Shown here piece by piece: positions 8,610 through 14,745 of a stretch of DNA of 22,212 nucleotides. The notes below the pieces were generated by a model. That model searched no databases and was not told the origin of the DNA. It worked only from the letters and a program-made list of their open reading frames with translations. The stretch spans positions 7,894 to 30,105 of the forward strand of contig DNAS01000045.1 in NCBI GenBank assembly GCA_003485185.1. Direction: 5' to 3'. How positions within the stretch are numbered: position 1 is the first letter of the stretch; every line of letters starts with the position of its first letter. The stretch comes from Phycisphaerales bacterium (GTDB taxonomy: Bacteria; Planctomycetota; Phycisphaerae; SM23-33). The position numbers and the translations under genes were made by a program.

Positions 8610-10658
8610 TTATCTCGCGGATATCTCCAAAAAACAAAGCTCGCGCGAAGGCAAGGTGATTTTGACTCGGGCACGTGCTCCCTTCACCGCAAATGACTGG
8701 CGCGAAAGCTCCTTCTTCGCTCCGTCAGTCATGCGCAAGACCGCCTCATATTGCCCTCTTTCCAGCAACAGCAACTCGGCTTCCATTTCTCTGGGTTTGT
8801 CCCCAAAGTGATAAAGCTCGGCGGCGAATTTCTTTTTGCCCGTATCCGTCACCAGCGCTGCAATGTTTCGTGGAGACGTCAGCCAACGCACAGCATTATT
8901 GGCATAGTTCATCGCCATTCCGGCGTTCCCGGTCGCTGTATTGAAAATAAGAGTGTAATCCGGCAGAGCCGCAAGCTCAGGCACCGCGCTGGCGTAATAT
9001 CTCCTCGGAAAGTCCACAACGCGGTCTGTCCATCGCACTTCGGTCGTATAACATTCGAAATTACGGCTCAGCGCGTCCGCTGATTTCCGCAACGCGTCGA
9101 CCATGGGCTGCCTGTTTCCACTCAACCGAAAACTGACATACGCATCATTTATCAGCGATTCGTACGTGCGATCTCCCGTCAACAAGGTGTATTTTGCCAC
9201 GGTCAGCAAGAACGGACCCTGCCTCGTATGGGTGAGAAGCTTATAGGCACACCATGCTGCGGACCCCGGTGCGGCGCCTGCTGAAGCATTCCTGTTCTCC
9301 AGACAGATGCGCGCCATGGAACGAATGGGCTGCAGATACTTTTCATCACCCGTCTGCTGCCATGCCGCCAGCAAGCTGTCGGTCAGCAAGGCCATCGCGT
9401 TGGGGAAATCGTAAAGGGTCCTTTTGTAGGGGTGCCACCACTGATCCTCTGCTTCACTACGCGGCGCTCCACTCGGCCAATGAACGGCAGCCGGAATGAT
9501 CCCCGCAGGCTTGCCAAGTTCTTCCCGCGCCGTCGCGTCTATCCAACCCGCCAGCCAGTCTTTTGCTAGCAACCCGATTCTTTCATCATCGGTACGCAAC
9601 CACGCCACCATCAACGGCTGCGTGGCCCTGGCATGATACGGTGTCTCAAATGCGTTGGAAGCATTTGTACCGATGCCCTGGGAACCGAACATGACGTTTT
9701 TAAATTGCCAAAAACCACGCTGATTCTGCCCCAGCCATTTCTCGCGCATGAACTTCTCCACAGTGAGCGCGCGATCGAACCACTCCCGGTTATCCGGCTG
9801 AAGATGGAGCATGGGCGTCACCGAATCGCTGAAGTCCTCAGTCGAATGTTCCGCGTCACTCATGGTCACATAACCACCGTGAGCATCGAGCCGCGCCAAG
9901 GCCCTTCGGCTCAGCTTCTCTTGAGCGGCTTCGATTTTCGGATCGCTGAAGCCAATCAGCACCGGCACCCACCATCGCCACATTTCGACGTCATCCCCGA
10001 TGCCTCCCCCGAATTCGCCACTGGTCTGTTGCCGATTGTCAATCCACCAGTGGATGATGTCAGTGAATCCCTCCAGCGAACGACGCTGCAAATTGGCCCA
10101 TTCCGGAGCGTGTGCGTCATCCGGATAGGTCCGCACCCACGGCGTGGGTGTGCCCGCATACATTTTGAGCAGAGCGTTGTTCGGAAACGCCTGGCTCGCG
10201 GCAACCAACCTGGCCTTCTGCTTTTCGAACGCCCTTTTAGCCGCCGCAGGATTAGCAGGCGGCGATTGGAGAAGCGACCCGACGCTCAGACGCGCCCGAT
10301 ATGCCACTTCTATCGGGTAAAGCGGCGAGTTTTTCGGAATCGAATTCGCCGCCCAGTATTTCTCCTTGAAACGATCGATGCACGCACCCAGTTTTTGCTT
10401 CTTGCCATCGGAATCCACCCAACCTTGAACGACCGTGAGAATCTTCTCTGTTTCCGCACGTAATTCAGGAGAGATGTCTCCTCGGGCTTTCAACTCGTTG
10501 AGTAGCTTCAGCCGTTCCGTGTCGTCACTCGCGTTGCCTGCGCGCGTGACGAGTCCCATGATCTCGGCGCTCAGCCCGGAAGGCTGCTCATTTTGAGCAA
10601 AGACCGAAACAGAGGAAAGAACGAGACAACAGAGGAACAAACGACTTATGGGATTCAT
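8610..10658 (-). CDS. Large secreted protein, probable alpha/alpha-barrel plus beta-sandwich, unassigned
   Basis: This 682-residue protein starts with a signal peptide (MNPISRLFLCCLVLSSVSVF, cut near AQ). The middle is helical with many W and aromatic pairs, consistent with an alpha/alpha-toroid, and the last 90 or so residues look like a beta-sandwich, an arrangement common in polysaccharide lyases and some glycoside hydrolases. A striking segment is GEFGGGIGDDVEMW (214-227), rich in glycine and acidic residues, followed by WW; it could line an active site or bind a metal. HGGYVTMSDAEHSTEDF follows at about 273-289. I do not recognise the family. The ATG at 10658 has GGAA about 8 bases upstream. 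It is followed after 16 bases by the DUF1961-like gene. Enzymatic function is inference from architecture. Confidence 0.85.
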   Translation of the reverse strand: MNPISRLFLCCLVLSSVSVFAQNEQPSGLSAEIMGLVTRAGNASDDTERLKLLNELKARGDISPELRAETEKILTVVQGWVDSDGKKQKLGACIDRFKEKYWAANSIPKNSPLYPIEVAYRARLSVGSLLQSPPANPAAAKRAFEKQKARLVAASQAFPNNALLKMYAGTPTPWVRTYPDDAHAPEWANLQRRSLEGFTDIIHWWIDNRQQTSGEFGGGIGDDVEMWRWWVPVLIGFSDPKIEAAQEKLSRRALARLDAHGGYVTMSDAEHSTEDFSDSVTPMLHLQPDNREWFDRALTVEKFMREKWLGQNQRGFWQFKNVMFGSQGIGTNASNAFETPYHARATQPLMVAWLRTDDERIGLLAKDWLAGWIDATAREELGKPAGIIPAAVHWPSGAPRSEAEDQWWHPYKRTLYDFPNAMALLTDSLLAAWQQTGDEKYLQPIRSMARICLENRNASAGAAPGSAAWCAYKLLTHTRQGPFLLTVAKYTLLTGDRTYESLINDAYVSFRLSGNRQPMVDALRKSADALSRNFECYTTEVRWTDRVVDFPRRYYASAVPELAALPDYTLIFNTATGNAGMAMNYANNAVRWLTSPRNIAALVTDTGKKKFAAELYHFGDKPREMEAELLLLERGQYEAVLRMTDGAKKELSRQSFAVKGARARVKITLPSRELCFLEISAR

Positions 10659-10772
10659 CTAATCAATTCCGGTTGGCCGGATTCGGCTCACCGATCAATC
10701 AGCAGCAGGCGCAGTGTGATGCGCATGGGATACGTCTTCAAAATGCGGTTCCTCCCCGGGCCGACTCCGTCG

Positions 10773-10813
10773 CCGCCTCGCCCGCACACCGGCCGTCGTG
10801 CGGGCGAGGGCGG
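10773..10813 (-). terminator. Strong GC hairpin after the LamG PEP-CTERM gene
   Basis: CCGCCTCGCCCGCAC (10773-10787) pairs with GTGCGGGCGAGGGCGG (10798-10813), about 15 base pairs with one bulge and a 10-base loop. It begins 22 bases beyond the stop codon at 10836. No T-run follows on the minus strand, so it may be a factor-dependent or stabilising structure. Confidence 0.6.
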
Positions 10814-10835
10814 CTGATTCTCGGTCAGCCGGGGC

Positions 10836-11714
10836 CTATCTCCGCCGCCGCAGCAGCACCAGCAGGGCGCCCGCACCCAGCACGGTCATCGTCGCCGGTT
10901 CGGGAACGGTGGCGGCGTAGATGTCCGCCACCTGCTGGCCCGTCAGCGCCACGCTGTAGTAACGGATGTCGTCCATCATCGTGTCGATCACGCCGCCGTC
11001 GCCGGGGTTGGTGTAGGAGTTAATGCGGTCCTGGCGGGTGTTGTTGGCGATGGTGTAGTTGGCGGCCGTGAAGCTGCGGGTATCCTCCAGTTGGCCGTCG
11101 ATGTACATCTTCAGCACGCCGTTGTCGTACGTGGCCGTCGCCATGTGCCACTGGTTGTCGTACAGTGCATCGACTGTCGTCGTCGAACGGGCCGCGGAGG
11201 TCCACTGCATCGTCCCCGTGCCGATGCCGACGGCGAAGTACATGCCGTCCAGTCCCGAGCTGCGCCGCGCGCCAAAGAAATACGTGTTGGCGACGCCGAC
11301 GAACTTCCAACTGATATCCCCAGAGGGAACACCGTCGCCTTTGAACCACATGCTGATCGACAGGGCCGTCCTGCCGGAGGTCACCGTCTGGTTCGATCCG
11401 GTCAGAATGACGTAGTCTCCCTTAGTGGGGTCGGCGGTTGATGGGCTCGTGACGGTAATCGCGCCGTTCGACCATAGAGGCGACGTCTGGCCCAGAGGGC
11501 ACAGACCCTCGTTGGTGTAATGAACGCTGCCGGTGTTCGCGAAGTACCACTTCCCGCTGCCGGGCGCGTCTTCCGTCGGGGCGGAGTCGAACCTGTATTG
11601 CAACAGCATGTTGTTGGTGTAATCCGCCGCCCAGGCGGGGGACGCCGTTGCGGCCACTAGAAGAGTTGTCGCCAGCATGGCGATCATCAGACACATGGCA
11701 GTCTTGCGAGTCAT
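10836..11714 (-). CDS. LamG-domain PEP-CTERM surface protein (B)
   Basis: The 292-residue protein has a signal peptide (about 1-29, ending SPAWA), a LamG-like domain (about 60-262; markers LSISMWFKGDG, DNQWHMATATYDNG, KMYIDGQLED and MMDDIRYYSVALTGQQVADIY) and a PEP-CTERM anchor starting at residue 271 with PEPATMTVLGAGALLVLL and RRRR. I chose the ATG at 11714 because GAAAGGA lies just upstream and the signal peptide starts here. The longer open frame to 11876 runs through a duplicated leader and is not credible. The leader of about 345 bases contains a degenerate remnant of another gene's start. The gene is a single unit between promoter B and the hairpin at 10773-10813. Confidence 0.92.
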   Translation of the reverse strand: MTRKTAMCLMIAMLATTLLVAATASPAWAADYTNNMLLQYRFDSAPTEDAPGSGKWYFANTGSVHYTNEGLCPLGQTSPLWSNGAITVTSPSTADPTKGDYVILTGSNQTVTSGRTALSISMWFKGDGVPSGDISWKFVGVANTYFFGARRSSGLDGMYFAVGIGTGTMQWTSAARSTTTVDALYDNQWHMATATYDNGVLKMYIDGQLEDTRSFTAANYTIANNTRQDRINSYTNPGDGGVIDTMMDDIRYYSVALTGQQVADIYAATVPEPATMTVLGAGALLVLLRRRR

Positions 11715-11725
11715 GGCTTCTTTCC

Positions 11726-11744
11726 TTTCATTACTGAAATGAAA
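11726..11744 (-). promoter_or_regulatory. Leader hairpin abutting the ribosome binding site
   Basis: TTTCATT (11726-11732) and AATGAAA (11738-11744) form a 7-base-pair stem with a 5-base loop directly upstream of the ATG at 11714. On the minus strand the 3' arm runs straight into the GAAAGGA ribosome binding site and overlaps its first bases, so folding could limit ribosome access. Confidence 0.4.
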
Positions 11745-11789
11745 TGATGGGTTCCTCCAACCAAGCAACGATCGCTGCGCCACGCTGGC

Positions 11790-11851
11790 GCAACTCTCAG
11801 CATCGCCGCAAGTTCCCAGGGCATTCCTGTCCCTGTGGTGTTGTGTTCCAC
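11790..11851 (-). pseudogene. Degenerate 5' end of an alpha/alpha-barrel enzyme gene
   Basis: Read from a GTG at 11851, this encodes VEHNTTGTGMPWELAAM, matching the first residues MKRNAAGTGMFWKVGAT of the enzyme at 14746-16326, with the purine-rich ribosome binding region also conserved. The start has changed from ATG to GTG, and no enzyme body follows: the sequence instead leads into the PEP-CTERM gene's leader. It is a remnant of a lost or never-copied paralogue. Confidence 0.6.
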
Positions 11852-12066
11852 TTTCCTCTCCCATCCAACATGTCACAATATTCGGATACGGTGTCTCAAG
11901 CCATTCCTCATCTCAATCGCTCCTTTCTCAGAATGGCCGTTTCTCTCTACGGGTCAAACATCGAACGAGGGTCGCTGACACCTTTCCGAACATCCTGTTT
12001 GGTCCTCTTTCGAGATGATGTGGCTCCTCGCGGTGGAACCAGCGACATTCGCACCGATTGTATTAT

Positions 12067-12094
12067 ATTATATCAACTGTTGCAGGTATTGCAA
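12067..12094 (-). promoter_or_regulatory. Shared-motif promoter B
   Basis: Minus-strand TTGCAA (12089-12094), a 16-base spacer and TATAAT (12067-12072). The spacer holds TGCAACAGTTGA. A further conserved block lies upstream of the -35 (12095-12120, with GGGATTTATC), shared with promoter C and partly with A. It reads towards the PEP-CTERM gene at 10836-11714. Confidence 0.65.
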
Positions 12095-12260
12095 GATAAA
12101 TCCCTCTTGCCAGCGCAACATGGGGGGTTTTTATTGCGTGAGAACGGCGCGATCTCGTAACGGCATCGTGCCCGTCCTGCCTTGCCCAGAGTCCCTATTG
12201 CGTTGTAACAACATGTTCATGCGACACTTCGGACTTCCGGTTCCCCCGGATTCCTGGCTC

Positions 12261-12458
12261 TCAATAGGCATCGTCAAAATAAAACGCGGACGGCCAATTC
12301 TTGTCGACTTCAAACAACGGCCCCCCGTAGTTGCGCGCGTGCCCCGTAAAGTTAAACCACGTGCCGGCCGTCGCAGAGGCCGCCGTTTCGCCGAAGGACA
12401 AATCCGCAGCCATGAGCCAGACGAGGCACAGGAGGATCGCAAGTTGCGGCCGAATCAT
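12261..12458 (-). CDS. Chimeric short ORF: signal-peptide-like leader joined to a duplicated pseudopilin tail
   Basis: This ORF encodes 65 residues. Residues 1-26 (MIRPQLAILLCLVWLMAADL, then SFGETA) look like a signal peptide unrelated to a prepilin leader. From about residue 32 the sequence is identical to the last 34 residues of the pseudopilin at 16736-17407 (TWFNFTGHARNYGG ... AFYFDDAY). Over about 100 bases the two tails differ at two positions, both synonymous (TAT/TAC and CCG/CCC). The junction is at the edge of the duplicated block. There is no convincing ribosome binding site, so it could be a dead remnant, but the pattern of changes hints at selection or very recent copying. The open frame continues upstream to 12509 without support. 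Confidence 0.4.
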   Translation of the reverse strand: MIRPQLAILLCLVWLMAADLSFGETAASATAGTWFNFTGHARNYGGPLFEVDKNWPSAFYFDDAY

Positions 12459-12681
12459 GTCAAGTTTTCTATCCGCCGAATCGAGCTTCGCCCATAATAT
12501 CGCCCCCAACCGAAAGCACCGCCGCCTACGGCGAATCCCCTACGATAAATGGGCGTTAAAAGCCGGGGAAATAGGCGCGAAATCCGCTCGAAATGGTCGA
12601 AAATCGCTGCCCAATCCGCGAAAAGGAACGGAAATTCCCACCCCGCGCGACGAGGACCGACCACCCAAAGTTCTGCCTCCC
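12459..12681. other. Intergenic stretch with short TTTCG-type repeats
   Basis: Between the esterase stop and the chimeric ORF I see no convincing gene. Minus-strand segments near 12580-12640 repeat GCGGATT and TTTCG with irregular spacing, and a short GCCGTAGGCGGC hairpin lies near 12525. No promoter can be assigned with confidence. Confidence 0.35.
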
Positions 12682-13497
12682 CTACCCAGGGTTGGTCGCA
12701 AGATGCTGCTGGAAAAACATCGCCGCCTTTTTCCACATGGCCTGGGCATGGGGGCTCTCGGGATTACCGCTGAAGCCGTGGGGCGCGCCAATGAGTTTGA
12801 CAATAGACACATCCGAGCCGGCTCCACGCAGGCGTTCAGCGAAGTCTTCAGAGATTGTCAGTGGCACCTGACCGCGTGATGTTCCTACATCCTCGGTACC
12901 ATGGACAATAAGAAACGGCGGGAGGAACCGGCCGATACGCCACAACGGGGAAGCGTGGCGATAGGCGCATTCGCTGGCGGAACAAAACGGCATGCCCATC
13001 AGGCCTTCGACGATGGGCGCAGATGCGGATCGCATCATCGCCTGCAGATCCACCGGACCGTAGCAGTCCACCACGCAACCGACCCGACTGGAAAATCCGG
13101 CCAGTTCCGGATCGCTGTCATCGCAGGTTTCCATGAGTCCCAGGTGTGATGCCAGGTGTGCTCCGGCTGATCCTCCCAGCGCCCCGATACGGCTGGGATC
13201 GATGCCATACTCTGTCGCATGCCGCCGCAGCCAGCGAATGGCACGCTGCACATCGTCCAGTTGCGCGGGCCAACACCACTTGGGCCAGAAACGGTAAGTG
13301 ACCGATGCCGCGGCAAACCCCATATCGGTCAGTGCCCGTTCCAGCCAGGCATACTTCAGCTTGTCGCCCCCGCTCCAGCCGCCGCCATGAATGCATACCA
13401 CCATCGGCCGCGGCGAATCGCAGACGTCCGGCAAATACAGGTCCAGGAGGTTACGTTCCTCATGAGGACCGTAGGAAAGATTAGACAGAGTTTTCAT
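12682..13497 (-). CDS. Alpha/beta-hydrolase esterase (BD-FAE / acetyl-esterase-like)
   Basis: The 271-residue protein shows the HSL/BD-FAE-type esterase plan: oxyanion motif HGGGW (37-41), nucleophile elbow GGSAGA with S110, acid D203 in HGTEDV, and H240 in APHGF. The substrate-like segment NLLDLYLP near the N-terminus is typical of carbohydrate acetyl- or feruloyl-type esterases in polysaccharide loci. No signal peptide is visible in this frame, which is odd because its operon partners are exported. The ATG at 13497 is used; a TTG at 13503 is alternative. Its ATG overlaps the stop codon of the 41-residue ORF upstream (ATGA), so translation is probably coupled, or a frameshift separates it from its own leader. 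It likely removes acyl groups from the target glycan (inference). Confidence 0.9.
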   Translation of the reverse strand: MKTLSNLSYGPHEERNLLDLYLPDVCDSPRPMVVCIHGGGWSGGDKLKYAWLERALTDMGFAAASVTYRFWPKWCWPAQLDDVQRAIRWLRRHATEYGIDPSRIGALGGSAGAHLASHLGLMETCDDSDPELAGFSSRVGCVVDCYGPVDLQAMMRSASAPIVEGLMGMPFCSASECAYRHASPLWRIGRFLPPFLIVHGTEDVGTSRGQVPLTISEDFAERLRGAGSDVSIVKLIGAPHGFSGNPESPHAQAMWKKAAMFFQQHLATNPG

Positions 13498-13619
13498 GGG
13501 CAACCATTTTCCTCTTTCAGCGTGGTCGCGAACAACGGGGAGTCACGATCGGGCGGGGCCGCCATAGCCACCGCTGCGGCGATTAACACAATACCGATGA
13601 ATAATCCCGGGTAAGACAT
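13494..13619 (-). CDS. 41-residue membrane or secreted peptide overlapping the esterase start
   Basis: This small ORF begins with an ATG at 13619, preceded by an excellent AAGGAG six bases upstream, and encodes MSYPGLFIGIVLIAAAVAMA followed by a hydrophilic tail ending EENGCP. The N-terminal half is a hydrophobic helix that could be a signal peptide or a membrane anchor. Its TGA overlaps the esterase ATG by the ATGA arrangement. It lies 21 bases after the metallophosphoesterase stop, so it is inside the operon. It may be a genuine microprotein, or the real leader of the esterase separated by a frameshift (natural or sequencing). I do not recognise a family. Confidence 0.6.
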   Translation of the reverse strand: MSYPGLFIGIVLIAAAVAMAAPPDRDSPLFATTLKEENGCP

Positions 13620-13640
13620 GAAGCACTCCTTGTAATGCCA

Positions 13641-14693
13641 TCACCTGGGCGGCGACGCCCAATCCAGGTCGAACTGATGGTCGGGGCTGATGCAGACGGC
13701 ATTGTGGTAGGGGGAGAAGGTGCGGATGAAGATCTTTTTCCCGGCCGGCGAGAAGCGAAGGATGCGGAGGTAGCCGCCGCCGCCTTCCGGACGCATCTGA
13801 TAGTTGGCCAGGATCTGGTGGATCGCGTTGCCGTGGTCGCCCGTGCTGGTGAGGCGTCCGGTGCCGGAACCTTTAACGTGGCCGCTGAGGACCAGGAAGA
13901 TGTTCTTGTGCCGGCGGACGAGCTTCTCCCAGATGTCCTCCCCGTCGTTGAGTTCGCTGTTGAAGTTCTTGGGATTGTAGAGGTCGCCGGGGCCGCTGCG
14001 CGTATCGTCATCATACATGTAGTTATGCGTGACGATGATCGTCTGGCGGTCGGGGTTCTTCGCGACAATCTCGTTGGCCCATGCGAGACTGGAATCGGGG
14101 GCGCCGTATTCCAGGCAGACCACCAGGAGCTTCAGCCCCTGGGCTTCGATCTTGTAGGCGGCGGTGCGAATGCTCTTGCCGGGGGCGCCGGCGAACCACG
14201 GCTGCTCCTGAAATTTCGAGAAGGGCAGGCGTTGGTCTAACATGTCGTACCAGCGATTCGGAGGCTTGGAGCGGAGCAAGTCATGGTTACCCGGGGCGAT
14301 GCAGTAGGGGATGACGCCGTCCAGGCGACTCAAGGCCCGCAGGGCGGCCTGCCACTCGGCATCAGTGCCCCTTTGAGTGATGTCGCCTTCGTGGATGACG
14401 CAAGCCAGGTGGAGCTTCCCGGCATTGCGGGCGATCCAGTCGGTCTGTTGCAGGAAGATCTGCGGGAACTTCTGACTGTAAACCTGTGTATCGGGCAGCG
14501 CGATGATGGTGAACTCTTCCTCGGTAACCTGCAGGTCCGCTTCGCCCGCCGGACGCGTTGTCATCGGCCGCATCGCGGCTGCGGTCGCCGGCGCCGGAAC
14601 GCTTGATCCACGCTGCGCGACAACCGTCACTGCAGTAACCGACAGGATCAGGCAGATCAGAACGACGCGATAGATGCGATACATAAAACTCAT
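13641..14693 (-). CDS. Secreted calcineurin-like metallophosphoesterase
   Basis: The 350-residue protein has a signal peptide (MSFMYRIYRVVLICLILSV... to about residue 27) and the ordered metal-binding motifs of the calcineurin-like superfamily: PDTQ (D68, with Q70 in place of the usual histidine), GD (103-104), GNHD (N136, H137), VTHN (H223) and SGH (H272). The segment IARNAGKLHLACVIHEGDI is characteristic of the extracellular metallophosphoesterases seen in planctomycete carbohydrate clusters. It would hydrolyse a phosphomonoester or phosphodiester; the substrate is unknown. The ATG at 14693 has AAAGGAG about 11 bases upstream, and an extra 21 residues read from 14756 overlap the previous gene. 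It starts 52 bases after the barrel enzyme and is 21 bases from the small ORF, so it is mid-operon. Confidence 0.92.
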   Translation of the reverse strand: MSFMYRIYRVVLICLILSVTAVTVVAQRGSSVPAPATAAAMRPMTTRPAGEADLQVTEEEFTIIALPDTQVYSQKFPQIFLQQTDWIARNAGKLHLACVIHEGDITQRGTDAEWQAALRALSRLDGVIPYCIAPGNHDLLRSKPPNRWYDMLDQRLPFSKFQEQPWFAGAPGKSIRTAAYKIEAQGLKLLVVCLEYGAPDSSLAWANEIVAKNPDRQTIIVTHNYMYDDDTRSGPGDLYNPKNFNSELNDGEDIWEKLVRRHKNIFLVLSGHVKGSGTGRLTSTGDHGNAIHQILANYQMRPEGGGGYLRILRFSPAGKKIFIRTFSPYHNAVCISPDHQFDLDWASPPR

Positions 14694-14745
14694 GGGCAGA
14701 CATTCTCCTTTCGTCTTCACAGTACAGATGCATCGGGATTCCGAC

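Larger units (their letters stand above)
11789..12364 (-). repeat. Left copy of a ~576-bp duplicated regulatory block
   Basis: This stretch aligns end to end with 16266-16842. It contains, in transcription order, the last 34 codons of a pseudopilin gene, a spacer, the shared-motif promoter, a leader and a decayed copy of the first ~20 codons of the alpha/alpha-barrel enzyme. In the right copy both flanking genes are whole, so this copy is probably the derived one. Identity is near perfect at the pseudopilin end and falls towards the enzyme end. The gene-free stretch 11715-12260 is entirely explained by this block and the short leader of the PEP-CTERM gene. Confidence 0.85.

Noticed and set aside
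10688..10725. Short minus-strand ORF ending MRITLRLLLIDR
   Set aside because: It could be the C-terminal remnant of a beta-sandwich domain, but it is too short and no homologous intact copy is visible in the window.
12540..12660. Possible repeat array with TTTCG and GCGGATT units
   Set aside because: Units are short, irregularly spaced and imperfect; there are no uniform spacers as in CRISPR and no tandem period.
12455..12736. 93-residue minus-strand ORF between esterase and chimeric ORF
   Set aside because: It begins inside the esterase gene in another frame, has no ribosome binding site and shows no domain or signal peptide.
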